From Zopfochytrium polystomum (Eukaryota > Chytridiomycota > Chytridiomycetes > Chytridiales > Chytridiaceae), in contig JAIVFJ010000081.1 of the NCBI GenBank assembly GCA_025765615.1, positions 1 to 64,000 of the forward strand: a stretch of DNA of 64,000 nucleotides, read 5' to 3'. A model generated the notes under the pieces. That model had not been told where the DNA came from, ran no database searches, and worked only from the letters and a program-made list of their open reading frames with translations. The position numbers were made by a program, and so were the translations under genes. The first letter of the stretch is position 1; every line of letters begins with the position of its first letter. This document shows positions 35,196 to 45,434 of this stretch, piece by piece.

Positions 35196-36590
35196 GTGTC
35201 TGCATCTCGCGACGCCACCCCTGTTCGCTCTGCACCGCCCAACCCCACCCCCTCAACGACCACGCCGACTCCTCTTCTCGGCCCTACCACTTCGCTCCGG
35301 AAACTCTTTGACGACGACGACGATGACAACTACGACGAAGAGAGTACCAACAATACCTCTAGTCCAATGGAGCAGCGCGGCGGTCCAACTGCGTCCCTTT
35401 CACAGATGTCTCTTTTCAGCGACTCTTCGAACCCGCCCTCTCTCCACACAACCGTTCCCCCGACAATGGCCGAAATCGCCCACTTCATGACCATCCAGGC
35501 TCGCCGATGGGACGCGCAGGAGTCTGTTAACCGACTTAATACCGAAAAGAGCCGGTATTTCGCAGAGACGATTGACAAGATGAGAGGGACGATCGAATTG
35601 TTAGAAGAAACGATCCGGCAGAAGGACGAACGTATAAAGGCACTCGAGTCAGAGCTGGAGCGAGCAGGCGCTGCACGCGGGCGCCGCAGGATTGACGACG
35701 ACGAGGAGGAGAGTGACCGGGGGGAGGCAGACAATGGTGGTGGTGGAGCGGAGCACGAGGTGTCCCGCCCCCCCTCGCGTGCGTTGCCGATGCGCCCAAA
35801 GACTCTGGGGGGCGGCGGCTCTGCCGCCGCCCGCCGCCTTCCGCTAAGTTTCGCTGCCATGGCCGCGGCCAACGCACCTGAACCACTGTTTCCTAACAAC
35901 TTTCGTAAGGCACTGAAGACGATTACTGACCCCAAGGTTGATGCAGCGACCAAGCTCAAGCAAATATTCAGACCCAGATCCTCCGTGGTTGAGGCGCGCC
36001 GCGCTGCGCCGGACTATGTCCCGCCTGCGTGGTCCCTTGCCGGAGCGAAGTATGTTCCAGTATATGTCAGGCCGAACCTCGCAGATATTGGCAGGGCTGC
36101 CCCTCGCCACAGTCTCAGACTCTTGTTCACTGCCGAAAATGGATTCCCTCGTGTCCCTGAAATCTCTGTGATTGGAAGACATGCCTCCTTGATGGAGTGT
36201 TGGGTATTGGAATCTGAGAGGGCCAAGTTTGTTGCTGCCTGTAAAAAGGCCGAGGTTGTGGTTGATGAGGAGTGTGAGCCATGGAAACCCTCGCGCCTCC
36301 GAACGGGGGCCGAGGCAGAAGCTGCTGCCGCCCGAGCCTTTGTGAGCCGTATTGCTGGAATTCTGAACCACCCGACATTCCGCCCGTCTGTGCTGCTGGC
36401 GAAGTCTATCTGTGAATTTGTGCCCCGCCGGTTTGTGGCTGACCTGAAGGGGAAGCTTCGCGACCCATCACACTTTCCCGACAAGGGGAAGGAGGCAGAG
36501 ACGGAGGCAGAACCTTTGGAGACACCCAAGACCCGTGGGGCTGGAGACACAGGAGCCCCCAGTGGTGCCGATGAGATGCTTGATGATTGA
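35196..36590 (+). CDS. LINE ORF1 protein, intact frame
   Basis: An open frame of 464 codons. The exact start is unclear, since the first ATG lies well inside the frame; the open frame may begin nearer the SINE junction. It has a Ser/Thr/Pro-rich N-terminus, an acidic run (DDDDDDNYDEE), and a coiled-coil-like segment at residues ~115-155 (ETIDKMRGTIELLEETIRQK) followed by RGRRRIDDDEEE. The C-terminal conserved block runs from PEISVIGRHASLMECWVLES to SICEFVPRRFVADLKGKL and recurs in unit 3. Coiled coil plus basic region is the layout of L1-type RNA-binding ORF1 proteins, but no RRM or CCHC knuckle is seen. It overlaps the start of ORF2 by 8 nt (ATG 36583). Confidence 0.7.
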   Translation: MSASRDATPVRSAPPNPTPSTTTPTPLLGPTTSLRKLFDDDDDDNYDEESTNNTSSPMEQRGGPTASLSQMSLFSDSSNPPSLHTTVPPTMAEIAHFMTIQARRWDAQESVNRLNTEKSRYFAETIDKMRGTIELLEETIRQKDERIKALESELERAGAARGRRRIDDDEEESDRGEADNGGGGAEHEVSRPPSRALPMRPKTLGGGGSAAARRLPLSFAAMAAANAPEPLFPNNFRKALKTITDPKVDAATKLKQIFRPRSSVVEARRAAPDYVPPAWSLAGAKYVPVYVRPNLADIGRAAPRHSLRLLFTAENGFPRVPEISVIGRHASLMECWVLESERAKFVAACKKAEVVVDEECEPWKPSRLRTGAEAEAAAARAFVSRIAGILNHPTFRPSVLLAKSICEFVPRRFVADLKGKLRDPSHFPDKGKEAETEAEPLETPKTRGAGDTGAPSGADEMLDD

Positions 36591-39500
36591 TGGACTTAGA
36601 TTTGGATTTGTGAACTTGAACTGCTCGCTATCAGGACATGTCAAGAACATCGACCAAGCATTTTCAGATTTTCATTCAGATTATATTTGTTGGCAGACAC
36701 TGGGATCACGGCGGTGGAGAATAACCCGTTGAGGGGATTGGTGGCTGACTCACGGGGTCCGCCCCTGGAGTATGTGGTACGCCAGGCGATTGGGCATAAG
36801 GGCAAGAAGGGGGTGTCCATTCATAAGGGCAAGAGGATGGAGGAGGATCTGGTGGTTCAGACTTTGGAGAAGGACACAAAGGGGGAGTGGGTCATTGCGA
36901 GGATGTCGGAGATTATCATGGCAGTGGTGTACTTTGCACCCTCAACGGATTTGGAGGTGCTTCAGTCATTCTCAGCAACAGCAGACAGGATTGCTGGGGC
37001 TAATCCCCAGGCACCCTTTCTGATCATTGGAGATTTCAACACTTCACTGCAGGAGTACGGCTGTGCCCACTCGCAGCCCAGGCTGAGGGTGGACTGGTGG
37101 CGCGCTTGGATTGATGGCTCAGGATGGAGCAGGGTTGAGCCAGTTCGGGGCCAGTGGACCACTTTCTCACCTAGAATTGCTGGCCCTGTAGGCAGGGGAG
37201 TCACTGACTTGCTCCTTGTGAATCGAGCTGGACTTGGAGCTGTGCATAACTTGGTTGTCCATGACGCACCTGAGGAACACTTGGCCTTCACAGACCACAG
37301 GATGCTCACCTTTGAGCTTCGAACACGCTTGACCATGAAACCACCCTTTGAGAGACTGAATGTGCGCTGGTTGATGCTGAGACAAGTCCAGTATGAGAAG
37401 AAACTTGCAGAGACCAGGAAACCCCTGAGACAAGAGATTCACTGAGCATGGAAGACTTTGAATGCTGCTGCTGTAGCCCAGGAGGAGTGGTCTTTTGAGC
37501 ACAGACGTGCCTGTACAGACTCTGTATCTCAGTTGGTGGTGAAGTGGCTTGTGGACACTGGAGTCCAAGTGGCTGGGAAGACCAAGTTTAGGGGCGGTGC
37601 AGGCGGCCCTGATGTCGAGGAGAAGCATTTGGAGGAGCTGAAGCGCCGGCGGGACCTGTCCTGCATGGAGGCTGAAGCCCACCCTGATGATGATCCTGTT
37701 GGGCAGAAGGACGCCTGGGCAAAGTTCAGGCAGTGGAACTGGCTGACAAAGGTGGCCATCAAGCGCTACAGGAAGAGGGTGTACTCTGCTGTGAAGGATT
37801 TAGCTGTCAAGGACTTTGCTGCTGAAGCCAAGAGAATCAAGTGTCAGAAATCCAGAGTGGAGCGCACTCACTGTGCCCTTGACCCTCAGAAACTTCCAGA
37901 CTATGCTGATCACTTTAGAGGAACCATTGGCCATGAGCCAACTGGTACTGATGCCGTCAACCAGGATGTCTTAGCTGCCTGCAGTACTGAACGGCCCATG
38001 GTGCCTCTGAAGCTTTCTGAAGTGGCCTGGATCAAGAAGAATGCTGTGGAAGAGGCTTGCAAGATTGCACCCCGGGGCAAAGCCCCAGGGGAGGATGCCC
38101 TGTTTGGTGAACTGGTATGCATTGCCCCACATGTGGTGGCTCCTGTGCTGCAGAGATTCTTTCAGCTGCTTGCAGCCCTCCAGGTGGTTCCCACACTCTG
38201 GGGGATCGCGAATGTTGCTCTGGTGTACAAGAACAAGGGGGTGAACACTGATGTGGCAAATTACAGGCCAATCTCTCTGTGCTCAAGGTTGAGGCTGGTG
38301 TATGAGCGGGTGTTGGCCCCGCAGGTGGAAAGAGTGGTTGAAGGAATGATCCACCCCTCACAGGGTGGGTTCAGGCGCCACAGGTCCACCATGGACCAGG
38401 CATTCACTCTGCATGAGCTTCAGCAACAGTACCCTGATCTGACTGTGGTGTACTTGGACATCAAGGCTGCCTATGATTGCACGAACAGGAACTATGTGTG
38501 GGAGTCCATCTGGAATGCCAAGAATGACAAGAGTCCTGAGTTTACCAGGAACCAGTTGCTGCCGATTCTCAGATCCTTGTTTGACTTCAATGCGTGCCAG
38601 CTTCTGGTCATGGGCCAGAAGTCTGATCAGATTCCAGTGACCTGGAGGTTTCTACAGGGAACTGTGCTGTCCTCGATGCTGTTCAATGTTGCCATCAACT
38701 CGCTGCCTGAGGCGCTCTCCAGGGTGCCCCACAGCCAGTTGCAATGTGGTGGACTGAAGATCAACTCTCTGTTATTTGCTGATGACTCTGCAGTGTTTGC
38801 ACGGAACAAGGCTGTCCTTCAAAATACGCTTGATGAAGTCCAAAACTGGTCCCAGAGGCGGGGCATGACCTTTGCAGCACAGAAATGTGTTGTTGTTTCC
38901 AAGGCACGGAACTTGAGGTTGCAGATGAATGGGGTGGTGCTCCCCCAGGAGTAGACCACACTGCAGTTGGGACTTGTGCGTGATTGCAACGGCATCAACT
39001 TTGAGATGTCTCTGCAGATGAGGGTGAAGAAGACTGAGAAGATGCTTCAGTTTCTGAAATCTCGAGGGTTCAATGGCTGGGGATTCCGGCCTGTGAATGC
39101 GTACAGGGTGTACATGTGCTTTCTGCGGCCCATGCTGGAGTATGGGTTTGCATTGAGGCCAAATTCAGAGGCCTTCTTGGCCCCGGCCCAGAAAGTCCAG
39201 GACATGTGCTTGCGTCAGGCTCTGTCTTTTGGGAAAACATCCAGCACTGTGGCAATGCATCTGATTTTTGGAGTGGTGCCGATGGTTGCACGCAACAAGA
39301 TGTTGAACGCGAGATATTTCTACAGACTGCACCACACTCAGGACCAGAGAAACACCACCGCACACATGTACAGGCACATGGCTGAGCGGGGGAGGCGGGC
39401 TCCTTCAGGATCCCTCACCAGGCTCACTCTGTTCACACCGGATGTGGATCTATATTTTGGGTCAGTGCCACGGAAGGCCTTGGCACAGATTCCGTTTGTC

Positions 39501-40340
39501 AGACACAGGACTTATCCATATGACCTTGAAGTTACCAGATCTGAGCCCAAGAACATTGATGCTGTCGCTATGCAGAAGATGCACACTGTGTCACTTGAGA
39601 ATTATAAGGAAAAGGCCAACTTGACTGGAGTGGCGGCACCCCTGGTGGTCCCTCCTCACCGGGGGCCCTGCCAGGTGGTTCGTTCTGGTGCAATGTTTAA
39701 CAGGAGGTGGTTGAGATGCCTTGTGGCTTGGATGGGTGGCCGTGTTGCCTATCACCAGAAGTGCACGAAGTGTGATGCTGAGCTGGACAGGAACCATGCC
39801 TTGGAGTGTTCAGGTGAGCGCCGCCTCCTCGAGGCAGACCACCCTGAGTGCGTCCCAAGCCTGGAGCAGGCGAGGAGGAACATCACAGTGCTGGATCTGC
39901 TGCTGCAGACTCTGACTTTTTGGGCACCATACACAGCCAATGATGCAGATAAGATCCCTCAGGAGACGAGGGTTGCTTCAAAGAAGCTGGGGATGAAGCT
40001 TGCTAGGCTGATTGCAAAGATTTGAGTGGAATGCGCTGGAATGAGGGACTTTGTGGATGCTTCAGAGACCACAGCAGACCAGGAGGCGGACTGTTTGATG
40101 GAAGCAGGGACAGCGGATGATAGGAGGGCGGATCTTAGGACTCGCATGCAGATGGCGCAGGTGCGGCGGCAAGCTAGGGAAGCCCTGCGTGCCCACTGGG
40201 ACCCAGTGCGAAACAAGGGGTTTAGTGAATCGAGGAACAGGTGGCTGGCTAAGGAGACTCAGGGAGTGACGGGGAAGCCAGACAGATCTGGGTGGGTTGA
40301 CTCCGATACAGAGAGTGGTGCCTCAGTGGGAGGTGGATGA
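36583..40340 (+). pseudogene. LINE ORF2 (APE endonuclease-reverse transcriptase), broken
   Basis: Endonuclease landmarks: FGFVNLNC at the start, PFLIIGDFNTS (GDFN), GVTDLLLVNR and AFTDHRML (DH). Reverse transcriptase landmarks: DVANYRPISLCS, GGFRRHRSTMDQAF, VVYLDIKAAYD, FLQGTVLSSMLFNVAIN and the catalytic LLFADDSAVFARN. The C-terminus has a CxxC-H-C cluster (KCTKCDAELDRNHALEC). Breaks relative to units 3 and 4 are a one-base loss near 36660 (GCATTTTCAG against GCATTTTTCAG), TGA at 37443, TAG at 38952 and TGA at 40023. The domain order places it with APE-bearing LINEs, but the clade cannot be named by eye. Confidence 0.88.
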
Positions 40341-41015
40341 GTGTCTGTTCCTGTTGCCTCATCATTTGTTTTCCTTTTGTTTTTTGTTGTGTTGATTTCA
40401 TATTTCTAAGCTGTTGACTGGTTTAAGTTTGTTTCTACTGTTTTTTCAGATCTCTTCTCTTCGCCTTGGCCTCTTTGTTTTTCTTCTTCTTTGGCTTTCT
40501 CTCTCTCACATGTGCCCCTTCTGACCTCTTGGCCCTTTTTTCCTTCATATGCATGTACTTTTTTAACTTTCAAGCTGCAGATTCCTCACCTTCGGGTTGG
40601 AGCGAATAATACACTATTGAAAATTAGGGTTAGGCACAGGACTTATCCGTATGACCTTGAAGTTACCAGATCTGAGCCCAAGAACATTGATGCTGTCGCT
40701 ATGCAGAAGATGCACACTGTGTCACTTGAGAAGTATAAGGAAAAGGCCAACTTGACTGGAGTGGCAGCACCCCTGGTGGTCCCTCCTCACCGGGGGCCCT
40801 GCCAGGTGGTTCGTTCTGGTGCAATGTTTAACAGGAGGTGGTTGAGATGCCTTGTGGCTTGGATGGGTGGCCGGGTGGCCTATCACCAGAAGTGCAAGAA
40901 GTGTGATGCTGAGCTGGACAGGAACCATGCCTTGGAGTGTTCAGGTGTGCGCCGCCTCCTGGAGGCGGACCACCCCGAGTCCATCCCAAGCCTGGAGCAG
41001 GTGAGGAGGAACATT

Positions 41016-41458
41016 CACGAGTCCCTGAGATCTCTGTGATTGGCAAGCATGCGTCGCTGATGGAATGCTGGGTTTTGGAATCTGAGAAGGCCAAGTTTGT
41101 GGTGGCCTGTAAAAAGGCTGAGGTTGTGGTGGGTGATGAGTGCGAACCCTGGAATCCCTTGCGCCTTCGATCAGGGGCCGAGGCTGAAGCTGCTGCTGTG
41201 CGTGCATATCTGAGCCGCATTGCTGGAATTCTGAACCACCCGACATTCCATCCCTCTGTGCTGCTGGCAAAGTCTATCTGTGAATTTGTGCCCCGCCGGT
41301 TTGTGGCTGACCTGAAGGCAAAGCTTTGCGACCTGTCACACTTTCCCGCCAAGGGGAAGGAGCCGGAGACAGAGGCAGAACCTTTAGAGACACCCAAACC
41401 CCGAGGGGCTGAAGACACAGGAGCTTCCAGTGGTGCTGACGCGATGCTTGATGATTGA
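41016..41458 (+). pseudogene. LINE ORF1 C-terminal fragment (unit 3)
   Basis: Starting at PEISVIGKHASLMECWVLES it matches the last ~145 residues of unit 2 ORF1, with about 10% changes, and ends at the same TGA. It is fused in frame behind the transplanted ORF2 piece. Confidence 0.8.
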
Positions 41459-44400
41459 TGGACTTAGATTTGGATTTGTGAACTTGAACTGCTCGCTATC
41501 AGGACATGTCAAGCACATTGACCAAGCATTTTTCAGATTTCCATTCAGATTATATTTTGTTGGCGGACACTAGGATCACTGTGGTGGAGAATAACCCGTT
41601 GAGGGGATTGGTGGCTGACTCACGGGAACCGGCGATGGAGTTTGAGGAACGCCTTGGGCATAAGGGCAAGAAGGGGGTGTCCATTCATAAGGGCAGGAGG
41701 ATGGAGGAGGACCTGGTGGTTCAGACTTTGGAGAAGGACACAAAGGGGGAATGGGTCATTGCAAAGATGTTGGAGATTATCATGGCAGTGGTGTACTTTG
41801 CACCCTCAACGGATTTGGAGGTGCTTCAGTCATTCTCAGCAACAGCAGACAGGATTGCCAGGGCTAATCCCCAGGCACCCTTTCTGATCATTGGAGATTT
41901 CAACACTTCACTGCAGGAGTACGGTTGTGCTCACTCGCAGCCCAGGCTGAGGGTAGACTGGTGGCGCGCTTGGATTGATGGTTCAGGATGGAGCAGGGTT
42001 GAGCCAGTTTGGGGCCAGTGGACCACTTTCTCACCTAGAATTGCTGGCCCTGTAGGCAGGGGAGTCACTGACTTGCTCCTTGTGAATCGAGCTGGACTTG
42101 GAGCTGTGCATAACTTGGTTGTCCATGACGCACCTGAGGAACACTTGGCTTTCACAGACCACAGGATGCTCACCTTTGAGCTTCAAACACACTTGACCAT
42201 GAAACCACCCTTTGAGAGACTGAATGTGCGCAGGCTGATGCTGAGACAAGTCCAGTATGAGAAGAAACTTGCAGAGACCAGGAAACCCTTGAGACAAGAG
42301 ATTCACTCAGCTTGGAAGACTTTGAATGCTGCTGCTGTAGCCCAGGAGGAGTGGTCTTTTGAGCACAGACGTGCTTGTGCAGATTCTGTATCTCAGTTGG
42401 TGGTGAAGTGGCTTGTGGACACTGGAGTCCAAGTGGCTGGGAAGACCAAGTTTAGGGGTGGTGCAGGCGGCCCTGATGTTGAGGAGAAGCATTTGGAGGA
42501 GCTGAAGCGCCGGCGGGACCTGTCCCGCATGGAGGCTAAAGCCCACCCTGATGATGATCCTGTCGGGCAGAAGGACACATGGGCAAAGTTCAGGCAGTGG
42601 AACCAGTTGACAAAGGTGGCCATCAAACGCTACAGGAAGAGGGTGGGTGTACTCTGCTGTGCAGGATTTAGCTGTCAAGGACTTTGCTGCTGAAGCCAAG
42701 AGAATCAAGTGTCAGAAATCCAGAGTGGAGCGCACCCAGTGTGCCCTTGACCCTCAGAAACTTCCAGACTATGCTGATCACTTTAGAGGAACCATTGGCC
42801 ATGAGCCAACTGGTACTGATGCCGTCAACCAGGATGTCTTAGCTGCCTCCAGTGCTGAATGGCCCATGGTGCCTCTGAAGCTTTCTGAAGTTGCCTGGAT
42901 CAAGAAGAATGCCGTGGAAGAGGCTTGCAAGATTGCACCCCAGGGCAAAGCCCCAGGGGAAGACGCCCTGTTTGGCGAACTGGTATGCATTGCCCCACAT
43001 GTGGTGGCTCCTGTGTTGCAGAGATTCTTCCAGCTGCTTGCCGCCCTCCAGGTGGTTCCCACACTCTGGGGGATCGCAAATGTTGCCCTGGTGTACAAGA
43101 ACAAAAGGGTGAACACTGATGTGGCAAATTACAGGCCAATATCTCTGTGCTCAAGGCAGTAGCCTGATCTGACTGTGGTGTACTTGGACATAAAGGCTGC
43201 CTATGATTGCACGAACAGGAACTATGTGTGGGAGTCCATCTGGAATGCCAAGAATGACAAGAGTCCTGAGTTTACCAGGAACCAGTTGCTGCCGATTCTC
43301 AGATCCTTGTTTGACTTCAATGCGTGCCAGCTTCTGGTCATGGGCCAGAAGTCTGATCAGATTCCAGTGACCTGGAGGTTTCTACAGGGAACTGTGCTGT
43401 CCTCGATGCTGTTCAATGTTGCCATCAACTCGCTGCCTGAGGCGCTCTCCAGGGTGCCCCACAGCCAGTTGCAATGTGGTGGACTGAAGATCAACTCTCT
43501 GTTATTTGCTGATGACTCTGCAGTGTTTGCACGGAACAAGGCTGTCCTTCAAAATACGCTTGATGAAGTCCAAAACTGGTCCCAGAGGCGGGGCATGACC
43601 TTTGCAGCACAGAAATGTGTTGTTGTTTCCAAGGCACGGAACTTGAGGTTGCAGATGAATGGGGTGGTGCTCCCCCAGGAGTAGACCACACTGCAGTTGG
43701 GACTTGTGCGTGATTGCAACGGCATCAACTTTGAGATGTCTCTGCAGATGAGGGTGAAGAAGACTGAGAAGATGCTTCAGTTTCTGAAATCTCGAGGGTT
43801 CAATGGCTGGGGATTCCGGCCTGTGAATGCGTACAGGGTGTACATGTGCTTTCTGCGGCCCATGCTGGAGTATGGGTTTGCATTGAGGCCAAATTCAGAG
43901 GCCTTCTTGGCCCCGGCCCAGAAAGTCCAGGACATGTGCTTGCGTCAGGCTCTGTCTTTTGGGAAAACATCCAGCACTGTGGCGATGCACCTGATCTTTG
44001 GAGTGGTGCCAATGGTCGCCTGCAACAAGATGTTGAAAGCGAGATATTTCTGCAGACTGCACCACATTCAGGACCAGAGAAACACCACTGCACACATGTA
44101 CAGATACATGGCTGAGTGGGGGGCGGCAGGCTCCTGCCGGATCCCTCACCAGACTCACTCTGTTAACACCAGATGTGAATATGTATTTTGGGTCAGTGCC
44201 GCAGAAGGCCTCGATACAGATTCCGTTTGTCAGACACAGGACTTATCCGAGCAGGCGAGGAGGAACATCACAGTTCTGGATCTGCTGCTGCAGACTCTGA
44301 CTTTCTGGGCGCCCTACACAGTCAATGATGCGGATAAGATCCCTCAGGAGACGAGGGTTGCTTCAAAGAAGCTGGGGATGAAGCTTGCTAGGCTGATTGC

Positions 44401-44725
44401 AAAGATTTGAGTGGAATGCGCTGGAATGAGGGACTTTGTGGATGCTTCAGAGACCACAGCAGAACAGGAGGCAGATTATTTGATGGAAGCAGGGACAGTG
44501 GATGATAGGAGGGCGGATTTGAGGACTCGCATGCAGATGGCGCAGGTGCGGAGGCAAGCTCGGGAAGCCCTGCGTGCACACTGGGATCCAGTGCGCAACA
44601 AGGGGTTTAGGGAATCGAGGAACAGGTGGCTGGCTAAGGAGACTCAGGGAGTGACGGGGAAGCCGGACAGATCCGGGTGGGTTGACTCTGATACAGAGAG
44701 CGGTGCTTCAGTGGGAGTTGGATGA
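41451..44725 (+). pseudogene. LINE ORF2 (unit 3), broken
   Basis: The endonuclease half is best preserved here: the frame is open from ~41506 to 42650, including PFLIIGDFNTS and AFTDHRML, and keeps Ser where unit 2 has the 37443 stop. A GT-rich 4-base insertion at ~42645 shifts the frame (RKRVGVLCC against RKRVYSAV). About 150 bp between the NYRPISLCS block and the VVYLDIKAAYD block is lost. It shares the TAG (43682-43684) and TGA (44408-44410) stops of unit 2, and lacks ~360 bp at 44252. Confidence 0.85.
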
Positions 44726-45026
44726 GTGTCTGTTTCTGTTGCCTCATCATTTGTTTTCCATTTGTTTTTTGTTGTGTTGATTTCATATTTTTAAGCTGTT
44801 GTCTGGTTTAAGTTTGTTTCTACTGTTCTTTCAGATTTCTTCTCTTCACCTTGGCCTCTTTGTTTTTCTTCTCCTTTGGCTTTCTCTCTCTCACTTGTGC
44901 CCCCTCTTACCTCTTGGACTTTCTTTCTTTTCCTTCACGTGCATGTACTTTTTTAACTTTCAAGCTGCAGATTCCTCACCTTCGGGTTGGAGCGAATAAT
45001 ACACTATTGAAAAATTAGGGTTAGGG

Positions 45027-45434
45027 AGGAGCCCAGTAGCTCAGTTGGTTAACACCTCTGAGTTTGCTGGTGAGGGGCGCCGGTTCGATCCCGGCAAAGG
45101 TACGAGGGGAAGAGCGTCTAAAAACCATCCGATAAGGACACCCCGACCCTCCTCTGGTAGCCCCTGGTGGTTAGTACGGTGAAAGCCGTGCGAGGTAGCT
45201 CAAATAACGGGAAGGTACCTGGCACGCTCCCCAGGTACTGGGCCGTGTGGTTAAGTTGAGTGATGTCCTCCGATGACGGCTCCCCATAAGGACAGCTAAG
45301 GAGACTATACTGACCGGCGCGACTGATGAGAGCGGCTACCGGTGTGCTAAGCATGCTCAAGGTTTCACGGTGCCTAGTGAATAAAGTTGAGCCCCAGTTG
45401 AGGGGCCTGAGGGTTCAACTCCCTCCTAGGTACG
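45027..45434 (+). mobile_element. tRNA-derived SINE, copy 2 (heads LINE unit 4)
   Basis: Starts immediately after TTAGGGTTAGGG with AGGAGCCCAGTAGCTCAG, like copy 1. It has A box TAGCTCAGTTGG, B box GGTTCGATCCC, the same body, and ends CCTCCTAGGTACGG, where a 5'-truncated LINE begins. A few substitutions and a short deletion near 45246 separate it from copy 1. Confidence 0.85.

Larger units (their letters stand above)
35081..40636 (+). mobile_element. LINE array unit 2, longest copy
   Basis: A near full-length APE-type non-LTR retrotransposon with ORF1, an overlapping ORF2 (endonuclease + reverse transcriptase + C-terminal Cys/His), a T-rich 3' UTR and the tail AATACACTATTGAAAATTAGGG followed by TTAGG (repeat 40626-40636). 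It is preceded by the SINE. All damage is in ORF2. It has no poly(A) tail; the telomere-like repeat takes that place. Confidence 0.85.
40637..45026 (+). mobile_element. LINE array unit 3, rearranged copy
   Basis: Begins directly after the TTAGG repeat with an ORF2 3' fragment (40637-41015), then ORF1 C-terminus (41016-41458), then ORF2 with two internal deletions (near 43158-43165 and 44252), a 3' UTR and TTAGGGTTAGGG (45015-45026). The ORF2 fragment at its front is the segment missing near 44252. There is no SINE head. Confidence 0.85.

Noticed and set aside
36583..44725. RIP-like (C-to-T) mutation as the cause of the LINE stop codons
   Set aside because: The stops arise by different changes (a C-to-G type at 37443, AAG-to-TAG at 38952, CGA-to-TGA at 40023) plus indels, and the copies are not AT-enriched.
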